Source: JAICMB01 sp963838885 (GTDB lineage: Bacteria; Acidobacteriota; Terriglobia; Bryobacterales; Bryobacteraceae). Taken from it: 64,000 bases of DNA. Both the position numbers and the translations under genes were made by a program. The stretch covers positions 248,001 through 312,000 of the forward strand of contig CAWITB010000006.1 in the NCBI GenBank assembly GCA_963838885.1. The letters run 5' to 3'. Below are positions 8,565 to 16,324 of this stretch, piece by piece (the first letter of the stretch is position 1; each line of letters begins with the position of its first letter). The notes beneath the pieces were generated by a model that was given only the letters and a program-made list of their open reading frames with translations, made no database searches and was not told where the DNA came from.

Positions 8565-8588
8565 CGGCCGGTCCGGAAACGGCCGGCC
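8565..8588. terminator. GC-rich hairpin between convergent genes, candidate bidirectional terminator
   Basis: GGCCGG (8566-8571) can pair with CCGGCC (8583-8588), or CGGCCG with CGGCCG, around a short loop containing GGAAA. A short T-run (TTTTC) follows about 10 bases later on the plus strand. Position fits the end of the ligD pair and of the inositol oxygenase gene. The T-tract is poor, so this is only a candidate. Confidence 0.35.
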
Positions 8589-8656
8589 GGGGGTCAAGCT
8601 TTTCTAGAAATTCCTTTCGGCAACTCGCGGCGTCGAAGTGTGCTTACACGAGCCCT

Positions 8657-9493
8657 CTAAAATGCGAGCTTCGAGGGGAAGTATTCCGCGACTAATTCTT
8701 CGTAGTACGGCTTCACGTCTTCGAGCTTGGGACGATCCGCGCTCTTCGAATACAAATCATAGGGATTAAACTTACGTACCCACTCGAACATCTCCCGGTC
8801 ATGTTCATCCATCAGATAACCATAAGCGCCCTCGCGATGGATCGGATAGCAGGAGTGATACCGGATCATGTACAGCGCTGGCTCCGGCAGATAATCTTTC
8901 ACGACATGGTACAGATACTCGTCGTGTCCCCATGACAGATCGACGTGGTCGAGTCCGCAATTTTCGCGATACACGCCCAGCTTAGTCTGATACTCCGGTG
9001 TCGCGGCATCCGGGTTGTCGCGGAAAAATTCCGGGAACACGATCTTATCGGAGTACGCGCACCCCACCGGAAACGTGTCGCCAACCACGGCCCACTGCGG
9101 CTCGCCCCACAGGCACAGCACCTTTCCGAGATCGTGGACCAGGCCCGTGAGTACCATCCAGCGCGGATGCCCGTCCTTGCGAATCGCTTCCGCCGTTTGC
9201 AGATTATGCTCGATTTGCGAAAGGTCCGTATCGGGATCGCTGTCATCCACCAGCGTATTCAGAAAATCGAGAGCCTCCCAAATACTCATCCGGGCTTTCC
9301 GCTTGGGAAGGTATTCTTCGCGCTTGCCCAAAGCGAACTCGCGCGTCTGCAGGGTGTGGTTTAGACGATAAAATTCACGTACTCCCGGCGGCGTCGTCTC
9401 GTCGTAAACACGGAAGTCCTCGGCCTTTTTTTCCGGATCGTAGCGATCGCGGACAAAGTCGTCCCACTGCTCCAGATTTTCAAGCGGCTCCAT
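8657..9493 (-). CDS. Inositol oxygenase (myo-inositol oxygenase, MIOX)
   Basis: This 278-residue protein is a full-length myo-inositol oxygenase, the non-haem di-iron enzyme that opens myo-inositol with O2 to give D-glucuronate (EC 1.13.99.1). All six expected iron ligands are visible in their motifs: H96 (IEHNLQTAEA), H120 and D121 (GLVHDLGK), H190 (WGHDEY), H213 (IRYHSCYP) and D246 (FNPYDLYSK). Their spacing matches the human enzyme (285 residues). The family is best known in eukaryotes but occurs in some soil bacteria. The gene follows a small SnoaL-like gene by 9 bp. A glucuronate sink may be supplied by the hexuronate-type MFS transporter and uronate cluster near 36-45 kb, but that link is inference. 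Confidence 0.95.
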   Translation of the reverse strand: MEPLENLEQWDDFVRDRYDPEKKAEDFRVYDETTPPGVREFYRLNHTLQTREFALGKREEYLPKRKARMSIWEALDFLNTLVDDSDPDTDLSQIEHNLQTAEAIRKDGHPRWMVLTGLVHDLGKVLCLWGEPQWAVVGDTFPVGCAYSDKIVFPEFFRDNPDAATPEYQTKLGVYRENCGLDHVDLSWGHDEYLYHVVKDYLPEPALYMIRYHSCYPIHREGAYGYLMDEHDREMFEWVRKFNPYDLYSKSADRPKLEDVKPYYEELVAEYFPSKLAF

Positions 9494-9502
9494 GGTAGTA
9501 GC

Positions 9503-9877
9503 TTACACCGGATCGCCCAGCCGCTGCGCCGGATCGTAATAAAACCGCTCCTTCACAATTTTGCCGTCCCGCCATTCCTGATATGCGATCTCGTCGAGAC
9601 GGAAGCGCCGGCCGCTTTGGTCCGTGATGTCGAAGATCCAGTTAATAGCGGTTCGCTCTCCATCGACAACATACGAAGCGGCTTTTTTCGTATGTATGAT
9701 CTTGAAACGCGCCAGCGCCTGACGCTCGTTTTCAAGCAGAGCGGGAAGCCCCAGGCGCGCCGGTTGATTGTTTTCCTGCATCGAAGCGTCCGGCGCATAG
9801 AACGTTTCGATGGCCTCCAGAAATTTACCGGCTTCCGCAAGTTGGATCAGCTTCTCGACCTTATCGCGGATGGACAC
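9503..9877 (-). CDS. SnoaL/NTF2-like small protein
   Basis: This 124-residue protein has the SnoaL-like (NTF2 fold) pattern: N-terminal helix (RDKVEKLIQLAEAGKFLEAIETFYAPDASM), central strands, and the C-terminal block IAYQEWRDGKIVKERFYYD typical of these cone-shaped alpha+beta barrels. Members include ketosteroid-isomerase-like enzymes and many non-catalytic proteins, so no reaction can be assigned. It is 9 bp upstream of the inositol oxygenase gene on the same strand and is probably its operon partner. ATG 9877 is the only sensible start. Confidence 0.8.
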   Translation of the reverse strand: MSIRDKVEKLIQLAEAGKFLEAIETFYAPDASMQENNQPARLGLPALLENERQALARFKIIHTKKAASYVVDGERTAINWIFDITDQSGRRFRLDEIAYQEWRDGKIVKERFYYDPAQRLGDPV

Positions 9878-9934
9878 GGCTTCGATTCGGTCCTCCGCGC
9901 TTACGACGTCCGCGGAGCCGGCCCCACTGCAACC

Positions 9935-10231
9935 TCAGCAAGCCGATTCTGCAAGCCCGAGCGACATGACGCCGTTAAACCTCTTGGTCCCGATCCCGTT
10001 CGGATCGTCCACCGATTGGAAGTGGCCGGCGTTGCCCCGGAAGCCTTCCGTGTTCCCGTTGGCCAACGTGAAAACCCTGAAAGAAGACGCGCATTATTGA
10101 TGCCGGATGCCGCCGGCCGGTGGCCTTCCCCGGCGTGATGGCGCTGAAGGTCCCGGTCGTCACGTAGTGCACGAATCCCTGCATATTGCCGTTCGCGTCC
10201 ACGTAAAATCCCGCCTTTGGCGACCGCAGCT
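9935..10231 (-). pseudogene. Relic of a HAF-repeat extracellular protein
   Basis: The minus strand carries repeat units like those of HAF-type secreted proteins, spread over three frames: GFYVDANGNMQGFVHYVT (about 10155-10215), GINNARLLSGF (about 10095) and NGNTEGFRGNAGHFQSVDD with a TGA at 9935-9937. In intact proteins the pattern GxYxDxxGNxHGFL ... GINxxGxIVG repeats without shifts. At least two frameshifts and the lack of a start show it is a decayed C-terminal end. It sits between the SnoaL gene and the peroxiredoxin gene. Confidence 0.6.
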
Positions 10232-10792
10232 CTATTGTTTTGGCAGCTTATGGCCTAAACGGCTGCACGCCGTTTCCGCGCCCGTGGGATCGATCGCGCC
10301 GCTTCCTTCCTGAATGTCGGCGATCTTTCCGTCCGGATCGATCACGAAGGTCGCGCGGTTCGCCATGCCGACCTGCGGAATCAGCACGCCATACAACTCC
10401 GATACTTTCCGCATATGATCGCTGAGCATCGGAAAATCCGCTTTCAACTCCTCTTTCCAATGCTTCAGTACAAACGTGGAGTCGGTACTGATGGCGAGAA
10501 CCTGCGTATCCATTCCATTGAATTTCGCGATACCAGCCTGGTACGCCAGCATTTCCTTCGTTCAACCACCGCTGAACGCCGCCGGGAAGAAGGCGAGCAC
10601 GACGGCTTTCTTGCCGCGGAAATCGGACAGTTTGACAGGCTTGTTGTTGGTGTCCGAAAGCGTAAAGTCGGGCGCTTCGTCGCCAACTTTGAGATGTGTT
10701 TTGGGAGGCGTAATGTTTTGCGCGCCCAACATGGTAATCATGGCCGCGCACGCGGAAAGGCGCGCTACGGTTTCGATCAATTGAATTTTCAT
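10232..10792 (-). CDS. Secreted AhpC/TSA peroxiredoxin with in-frame TGA at the catalytic position: probable selenoprotein
   Basis: The 186-codon gene begins at ATG 10792 with a strong AGGAGA ribosome binding site and a signal peptide (MKIQLIETVARLSACAAM ... GAQ). Then comes the peroxiredoxin fold: VGDEAPDFTLSDTNN, VVLAFFPAAFSGG, then TGA (10562-10564), then TKEMLAYQAGIAKF, VLAISTDS, FPMLSDH, ATFVIDPDGKI and a TAG at 10232. In related proteins the residue at the TGA is the peroxidatic cysteine (GGCTKEM). Everything on both sides of the TGA is in one frame and well conserved. A hairpin 15 bases downstream resembles bacterial SECIS elements. Selenocysteine peroxiredoxins are known in bacteria. 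A remaining Cys near the C-terminus (ETACSRL) could resolve the selenenic acid. The alternative is a nonsense mutation. Confidence 0.8.
10527..10546 (-). promoter_or_regulatory. Candidate bacterial SECIS hairpin after the TGA codon
   Basis: On the transcript, 15 bases after the UGA, GCGUACC pairs with GGUA-U-CGC (seven base pairs, one bulged U) around the five-base loop AGGCU. The E. coli fdhF SECIS has a similar short GC-rich stem with a bulged U and the loop AGGUCU; there the bulge is on the 5' arm, here on the 3' arm. The distance falls within the known window for SelB-guided decoding. It lies inside codons of the peroxiredoxin gene, as expected for bacteria. Confidence 0.55.
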
Positions 10793-10841
10793 GATTCTCC
10801 TGAAGCTGACGTTAACATAGCACGTCGCCGTTCGGCCGGCG

Positions 10842-10967
10842 CTAGCGGCCTGGCGCGTTCAAAATGTAATAGATGCCGTAAGGGGCGATGCCCGGAATCA
10901 CGATCGGATTCTTCGGCTCCTTCGCTCGGTTGTACGCCCGTTCGCTGTCGTAGTTCGTATTCTGCGC
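10842..10967 (-). pseudogene. C-terminal relic of an alpha/beta hydrolase
   Basis: The minus strand reads NYDSERAYNRAKEPKNP, then IVIPGIAPYGIYY, and a TAG at 10842-10844. This matches the end of alpha/beta hydrolases of the type S-E-x-A-Y-x-x-A-x-x-P-K-x-L-x-x-I-P-G-x-x-H-Y, except that the catalytic His position reads Pro. An in-frame TAG at 10968-10970 bounds it upstream, so only about 40 codons remain. It is a remnant, not a gene. Confidence 0.5.
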
Positions 10968-11074
10968 CTAACGCGGAAATCGCGCGCGCGAGGGCGCCGA
11001 GGACGTAGTCACGAATCGTTCCAAACCAGCCTACTTCAGGAAGGTATAAGGTCGCGGGGCGGGCGGCGGCGATA

Positions 11075-11150
11075 TCATTCTTCCGACAAAGCCGCGATGG
11101 GCCCAGCCTCACCGCATGCAGCGCCGGCAAGAGACTCGCTGCCGGCCTTA
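11075..11150 (-). pseudogene. Relic of the C-terminal tail of a second ADOP permease
   Basis: The minus strand carries SLLPALHAVRLGP and, one base shifted, PIAALSEE followed by TGA. The neighbouring intact permease ends SFFPALRAARLEPMAALREE with a TGA at 11216. The relic is therefore a diverged copy of that same 20-residue tail, about 65 bp downstream of the intact one. It may be left from a tandem permease gene or a local duplication. Confidence 0.6.
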
Positions 11151-11215
11151 ACCGCCGCTAGAAGCCCAGCCGCTTCAGGAGAAGTATGGCTTCCCTGCGG
11201 GCCCGATGGGCGGCA

Positions 11216-13726
11216 TCATTCTTCCCGCAAAGCCGCCATCGGTTCCAATCTCGCCGCACGCAGCGCCGGGAAGAAGCTGGCGGCCAACGCCACCGCCGCA
11301 AGCAACGCGATCGCCGCGCACATCGTGAACGGATCCCAGGACTGCAGCCCGAACAAGAGCGAGCTCGCGGCTCGCGCAGCCGCAATGGCCAGCACGGCGC
11401 CGATCGCCAGCCCCGCGCACAACAGCGCCCCGGCTTCTCGCAGCACTAACCGGATCACTCGCGCGCGGCCGGCGCCGAGCGCAATGCGGATGCCGATCTC
11501 GTTGCGCCGCCGCGCGAACATATAGGATACGACCCCGTAGAGGCCCACGGTCGCCAGTACCGCCGCAAGGAATCCGAAGAAGCCCGACAGCGCCGCCATC
11601 AGCCGCTCGCGCATAAGCGATTCGCGCACCTGAGTCTTGAACACCGTGAACTGCAACGAGAGCGAGCCATTTCCTTCCATCACGGTTTTCTTCACGGCGC
11701 TCGTCAGCGCGCCGCTCGATTCGTTGGAGCGAACGATAAAGTTGATATCGGACCCCGGCTCTTTTTCCTGACCCTCCGCAAGAAATATGGTGGGCTTGAA
11801 ATCGTCGCGCAGGTTCTGATACTTCGAATTTTTGACCAGCCCCACGATCTCGTACTCATGCCGCGGCTCGCCTGGACCGGGCATATCGCGGACTATTTTG
11901 CCGATGGGATTCGCGCCGCCGAGAAACTTTCTGCGGAACTCCTGATTTACAAGCGCAACGCCGGGCGATGAAGTAGTATCGCGCTCGTCGAAATCGCGGC
12001 CGGCCAACAGCGGCGTACCCATCGTTCGAAAGTATCCGGGGCTGACGCGGTTGAACCAGGGAACCATGCGCTGCTGAGCAGGCGCGCCCGGAATTTCAAC
12101 CATGTCGTTCCAGCCGTTGCCGCTTAGCTGCACGATCCTCGCTGTGGCCGCATCCTCCACGCCTGGGGTGGCGCGGAGGCGTTCGAGCAGATCGCGATAG
12201 AGTCCGCCCCGGCGCGCGGGGGTGAATCCCGAGCGTGAGGCATCAATACCTGTAACCAGCAGTCCATCCTCACGCAATCCCGCATCGAGCGTGAGCAGGT
12301 TGCGCAGGGTACGCACGAACAGCAGCGCTCCTACCAAAAGCACGAGAGATAATGCGACCTGAGTTACAACCAAAGTCCGCCGCAGCCCAAAGCGCTCGCG
12401 ATCTCCTGTCAGACCGCGCCCCGAGGCCCGCATGGCCGCGGCAGGCGCGGTTCTGGTGGCCCGTAACGCGGGCGTGAGTCCGAATAGAATGCAGGTCAAA
12501 ATCGCTACCGCGGCGGTGAAAGCAAGCACCCGCCAATCGGGAGCCAATTCGATAAACAACCCGTTGTTCGACGTTGTGAGAAACGACACCAGATAGCGGC
12601 TCAGCCCCTGCGCCAGCGCCGCGCCCGCCGCGGCTCCAATCGCCGTCAGCAGCAAAGTTTCCGCGAGCAACTGTCGAATGAGGCGTCCGCGATCGGCGCC
12701 GAGGGCCAGCCGTACCGCGATCTCCCGTTCGCGGGCGCTGGCGCGCGCCAACATCAGGTTCGCGAGGTTCGCGCAGGCGATCAACAATACCAGGCCCGCG
12801 ATTGCCAGCAGCAGCCACAAGGGCTGCTCATACTGGCGCCGCAGCGACGAATATCCCGTGCCGGCGGGCAGCGCCGTGAGTTTATATTGGGCATACCATT
12901 TCGCTTGGTCCGGCCGGTAATTCTGGGGTACCGTGGCCGCGAACACCTGTGGCGAGATGGCCTGTAATTGCGCCGCGGCGCGCGCCACGCTCCAACCCGG
13001 CTTCAGGCGGCCGGCGATCGCGAGCCACCAGTGATTGCGCTTGGCCGTATGACTGTTCTCGCCATTGATTACCGGCTCCATGCAGGTGGGGACGGCGATA
13101 TCGAACTTCTGGCCAACTTCAACTCCGAAGAAATTCGCGGGCGTCACGCCAATGACGTCGGCGGGATGTCCGTCAAGCGAAATCTTCGCGCCGATCGCTT
13201 GCGGCGCGCCGCCAAACTCGCGCTGCCAGAAGGGATAGCTGACGACAACTCCGGCCGAGCCGCAGCCGCGGCGATCGTCATCGGCGCCGATGAGCCGCCC
13301 GGCCAAAGGCTGCACGCCCAGTGTGCGGAAAAAATCCCCCGTGACCCACAACCCATCGGCGAAACGTACCTCGCCCGCGCCTGCCAGATTGAACTGCGTG
13401 TTCCCCCAGGCGAACAGGCTCGAAAACGCCTGCTGACGATCGCGGATTTGCTCCCATTGCGGGTAGGTGAAATCCGAGTGGCGGTCCGAGAAATTGCCGG
13501 AGCAGCAGTGCTCGTTCTCCGCGATTCGCAAGCTCGCGAGCTGTTCCGCGTGAGGCGCCGGAAGCATGCGCAGACGCACCGCGTCCAGCAACTGGAAAAT
13601 CGCCGTGTTGGCGCCGATGCCAAGCGCCAGCGACAGCGCCGCGACCGCGAAGAACCCCGGACTCAACCGCAGCAGACGAGCGCCATATCGCAGATCCTGC
13701 CAGAAGCTCTGAACGAAAGCAGCCAC
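11216..13726 (-). CDS. ADOP-type orphan ABC permease (MacB/FtsX-like), copy 2
   Basis: This 836-residue membrane protein starts with the classic ADOP N-terminus, FWQDLRYGARLLRLSPGFF, followed by a transmembrane helix (FAVAALSLALGIGANTAIF). A MacB periplasmic core (about 45-270), an FtsX domain (about 295-400, LLIACANLANLMLARASARE), a second periplasmic domain (about 440-690) and a second FtsX domain (about 705-835, RRRNEIGIRIALGAG) follow. No ATPase gene is next to it. It is only distantly like copy 1 at 1283-3679, so the two are not a recent duplication. The role in envelope transport or stress signalling is inferred from the family. Relics lie on both sides. Confidence 0.92.
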   Translation of the reverse strand: MAAFVQSFWQDLRYGARLLRLSPGFFAVAALSLALGIGANTAIFQLLDAVRLRMLPAPHAEQLASLRIAENEHCCSGNFSDRHSDFTYPQWEQIRDRQQAFSSLFAWGNTQFNLAGAGEVRFADGLWVTGDFFRTLGVQPLAGRLIGADDDRRGCGSAGVVVSYPFWQREFGGAPQAIGAKISLDGHPADVIGVTPANFFGVEVGQKFDIAVPTCMEPVINGENSHTAKRNHWWLAIAGRLKPGWSVARAAAQLQAISPQVFAATVPQNYRPDQAKWYAQYKLTALPAGTGYSSLRRQYEQPLWLLLAIAGLVLLIACANLANLMLARASAREREIAVRLALGADRGRLIRQLLAETLLLTAIGAAAGAALAQGLSRYLVSFLTTSNNGLFIELAPDWRVLAFTAAVAILTCILFGLTPALRATRTAPAAAMRASGRGLTGDRERFGLRRTLVVTQVALSLVLLVGALLFVRTLRNLLTLDAGLREDGLLVTGIDASRSGFTPARRGGLYRDLLERLRATPGVEDAATARIVQLSGNGWNDMVEIPGAPAQQRMVPWFNRVSPGYFRTMGTPLLAGRDFDERDTTSSPGVALVNQEFRRKFLGGANPIGKIVRDMPGPGEPRHEYEIVGLVKNSKYQNLRDDFKPTIFLAEGQEKEPGSDINFIVRSNESSGALTSAVKKTVMEGNGSLSLQFTVFKTQVRESLMRERLMAALSGFFGFLAAVLATVGLYGVVSYMFARRRNEIGIRIALGAGRARVIRLVLREAGALLCAGLAIGAVLAIAAARAASSLLFGLQSWDPFTMCAAIALLAAVALAASFFPALRAARLEPMAALREE

Positions 13727-13848
13727 TTCTGTAATAACGTTGCGCCTCGGGAAAAGTTTGGCGGCATTTTGCGGCCCGCAGCGTCCGGCGAGGCTTTATC
13801 GAAGCTTTGGCCGAAGAACTATTCGGCTTCATCGGGTTCAAATCTTTT

Positions 13849-14381
13849 ATGAGTTCCAGACCCTCTTTCAACGCGATTTTTGTTGGGGTCGCCACGACAC
13901 GAAATTTGCCGTAAAGAGCGTGGCTCGCTCGGCATCCGTGAGACGGCGGCCCATTCGCCGGCCGAAATCGAGTGGCGAAGCTCCCGCCGGAATGTATCGT
14001 GGCGATGCATTGGCGCCGCAGCGATGAGTTCGCGGATTTTTTGCGCTCCCAAGCTTTCGTGCAAATTGTTACGGTACGTCACCCGCTTGATATTTTATTG
14101 TCAATCCTGCACTTTTCCCAACACGAGCCGACGGCGAAATGGCTTTCCGGAGAAGCCGGAGATGAGCGCCTCCTGATCAATGCAAATCCCGCCAGTCCGG
14201 AATTTCTGGAATACGCATTGAGTAAAAGAGTCTCCGCACTCCTGGCGGTCAGCGCCGAATGGTTGTGTCACGCGCCTTGATCGTGCGATATGAAGACTTG
14301 GTGTCCCGCCCTGAAGGGGTATTGGGATCGGCCATTCGTACCTCGGCGGCGATTTCCCCCGGCGGCGTAAACCGGACCTGA
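13849..14381 (+). pseudogene. Broken sulfotransferase gene
   Basis: Four segments in shifting frames line up with bacterial sulfotransferases. MSSRPSFNAIFVGV at 13849 is the strand leading to the PAPS 5'-phosphosulfate loop, whose GTPRSGTTW-type motif is lost. SLGIRETAAHSPAEIEWRS follows one frame off. The long block LPPECIVAMHWRRSDEFADF to SILHFSQHEPTAKWLSGEAG (about 13975-14170), including VTVRHPLD (the PAPS 3'-phosphate Arg/Ser region), is intact in a third frame. ALIVRYEDLVSRPEG comes after another shift near 14270. At least three frameshifts and loss of the sulfate-donor loop make it non-functional. Confidence 0.65.
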
Positions 14382-14559
14382 ATTGCATCCCGCGAGAAAT
14401 GTGACGGCGGCGAGGCCAATTTGAAGGTTCACCGACACGTGTCCCGCGATTTGGCGCGGCAGGGTGTCCTGGCTGCCCGATCGGGCAGGACGCAACCTAC
14501 CCGATCCGCCGATGTGCGGTCCCGCGTCTCCGGCGCATTCTAAATGCAGGAGACATAAA
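14382..14559. other. Upstream region of the protease operon
   Basis: I see no gene here. The last 15 bases contain GCAGGAGAC, a good ribosome binding site for the TTG start at 14560. No promoter hexamers stand out. Confidence 0.4.
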
Positions 14560-15471
14560 TTGGAAAACCCGTTATTATCGTTTTCGAATGAACTAGCCGC
14601 CGTCGTGGAACGTTTTGGTCCGGCGGTGTTCGCCATACAATCCCACCCCCGCGCGGCGTCGAGCGGGGTACTGTGGCGGCCAGGCTTAATTGTCACCGCC
14701 GAACATGCGCTGCGCCGCGACGACGATGTCCATGTAATAACGCCATTGGGCGAGCAGGTCAAGGCCGAGGTCGCCGGCCGCGATCCGGGCACCGACATCG
14801 CGGTTTTGAAAATACCGGAGAACGGCGGCGACGTGGTGGAGCAATTCGCGACGGAGGCGCGGCCCGGCAATCTCGCGCTGGCCATCGGACGATCCCGCGG
14901 TGGGGCGTTGACGGCATCGCTAGGCGTCGTCAGCAGCGTTCAAGGACCGTGGCAAACCTGGCGCGGTGGACGACTGGACCGTCATGTGCGCCTCGATCTC
15001 ACGGTTTATCCAGGGTCGTCGGGCGGCGCCGTGATTGATGCCGGGGGACGGGTGATCGGCATTGCCACTGCCGCTCTTTCACGGACCGCGCCGGTCGCGG
15101 TCCCGCTCGAGACCGTGAATCGCGTGGTCGATAGCATACTCGCTCATGGAACCGTCCGGCGTGGTTTTATCGGTCTGGGACTACAACCGATCGCTCTTCC
15201 CGATCATCTGAAAGCTAAGCTGAACCTGCAGCAGAGCCGAGGCCTGATCGTGGTGAGCGTACATCCGGGCGGCCCGGCCGAAACTGCCGGCGCCATGATT
15301 GGCGATGTGCTGGTCGAACTCGCGGGCAAGCCGGTGGGCGATACCGAAGATGTGCAACAGGCGCTCGATTCCGGATCCGTCGGCACGAACGTAGCGGCGC
15401 GCGTGATCCGGGGAGGTTCGCCTATAGACCTGCAGGTGACGATAGGACAGCGGCCGCGAAGGAGTTGCTGA
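14560..15471 (+). CDS. HtrA-like (S1C) serine protease with PDZ domain, first of pair
   Basis: This 303-residue trypsin-like protease has a full triad: H49 (TAEHAL), D79 (GTDIAVLKI) and S154 (YPGSSGGAV). A C-terminal PDZ domain spans about residues 205-295 (GLIVVSVHPGGPAETAGAMIGD). I choose TTG 14560, because a clear AGGAG lies 8 bases upstream and the protein then starts just before the protease fold; an in-frame ATG at 14464 would add 32 unlikely residues. No signal peptide or membrane helix is seen, so it may be cytosolic, unlike DegP. The second protease gene starts 1 bp after its stop, and the regulator follows, so the three genes form one operon. Confidence 0.85.
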   Translation: MENPLLSFSNELAAVVERFGPAVFAIQSHPRAASSGVLWRPGLIVTAEHALRRDDDVHVITPLGEQVKAEVAGRDPGTDIAVLKIPENGGDVVEQFATEARPGNLALAIGRSRGGALTASLGVVSSVQGPWQTWRGGRLDRHVRLDLTVYPGSSGGAVIDAGGRVIGIATAALSRTAPVAVPLETVNRVVDSILAHGTVRRGFIGLGLQPIALPDHLKAKLNLQQSRGLIVVSVHPGGPAETAGAMIGDVLVELAGKPVGDTEDVQQALDSGSVGTNVAARVIRGGSPIDLQVTIGQRPRRSC

Positions 15472-15472
15472 G

Positions 15473-16324
15473 ATGAAACCCGTGCGCTTTGGCGAAATGG
15501 CGGAGGAGCTGCGCCGCTCGACGGTCCAGATCGCGGCGGGACATCGGCGCGAAGACGGCGGTGGCTCCGGAGTCGTGTGGGATTCGGCTGGACTCATTCT
15601 GACGAACGCGCATGTGGCGCAAGGCCGCTCCGCGCAAGTCGAGCTATGGGACGGACGAAGCTATCACGCCGAGGTCGAATCGCGCGACGACCGCCGGGAT
15701 TTGGCCGCTTTGCGTATCGACGCGCGCGGATTGACGGCCGCCAGGCAAGGCGATTCCGCGGCGCTGCGGCCCGGTGAAATGGTGATTGCCGTGGGCAATC
15801 CGTTCGGATTCACGGGCGCGTTGACCACCGGCGTGGTTCATGCGGTCGGGCCGTTGAGGGGACTGGGAAGGCGTTCCTGGGTGCAGGCCGATGTGCGGCT
15901 TGCGCCTGGCAATTCCGGAGGACCGCTGGCGGATTCGCAGGGGCGGGTCGTCGGATTGAACACCATGATTGTGGCCGGCGGGCTGGCGCTCGCCGTGCCG
16001 AGCAATACGGTAGCGGAGTTTCTCAAGCGGGGACCTGGGATCTCGCTCGGCGTGACGGTCCGGCCCGTCCGCACACGGGAGCGCTCCACTTTCGGAATCA
16101 TGATCCTTGAGATTGCGGCGGGCAGTGCGGCCGCGGCAGCATCCTTGTTTCCCGGCGATATTTTGATCGCGGCCAATGGACGCGCCTTCACCAGCCCGGA
16201 CGATCTCAGCGACGCCATCGATGCGGCTAGCGGCGGCTCTTTCGTTCTGAAGTTCCTGCGCGGCAGCCAGGCGGCACGACAGGTGACGGTCCAGCTCAAA
16301 GAACCCAAACTGGCCGCGGCATGA
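15473..16324 (+). CDS. HtrA-like (S1C) serine protease with PDZ domain, second of pair
   Basis: This 283-residue protease has triad residues H47 (LTNAHVAQ), D76 (RRDLAALRI) and S148 (APGNSGGPL), and a C-terminal PDZ domain (about 190-275, with AAASLFPGDILIAANG). It is clearly a relative of the protein encoded upstream but is not a recent copy. An AAGGAG sequence ahead of ATG 15473 supports the start. It also lacks a visible signal peptide. It overlaps the next gene by 4 bp (ATGA). The pair may work together or on different substrates; nothing in the sequence tells which. Confidence 0.87.
   Translation: MKPVRFGEMAEELRRSTVQIAAGHRREDGGGSGVVWDSAGLILTNAHVAQGRSAQVELWDGRSYHAEVESRDDRRDLAALRIDARGLTAARQGDSAALRPGEMVIAVGNPFGFTGALTTGVVHAVGPLRGLGRRSWVQADVRLAPGNSGGPLADSQGRVVGLNTMIVAGGLALAVPSNTVAEFLKRGPGISLGVTVRPVRTRERSTFGIMILEIAAGSAAAAASLFPGDILIAANGRAFTSPDDLSDAIDAASGGSFVLKFLRGSQAARQVTVQLKEPKLAAA

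Noticed and set aside
8336..8600. Group II intron fragment
   Set aside because: Some wording is suggestive, but no domain V hairpin or reverse transcriptase is present, so I list only hairpins.
10562..10792. A separate 76-residue secreted protein ending at the TGA
   Set aside because: It is the first part of the peroxiredoxin: the fold continues in the same frame right after the TGA.
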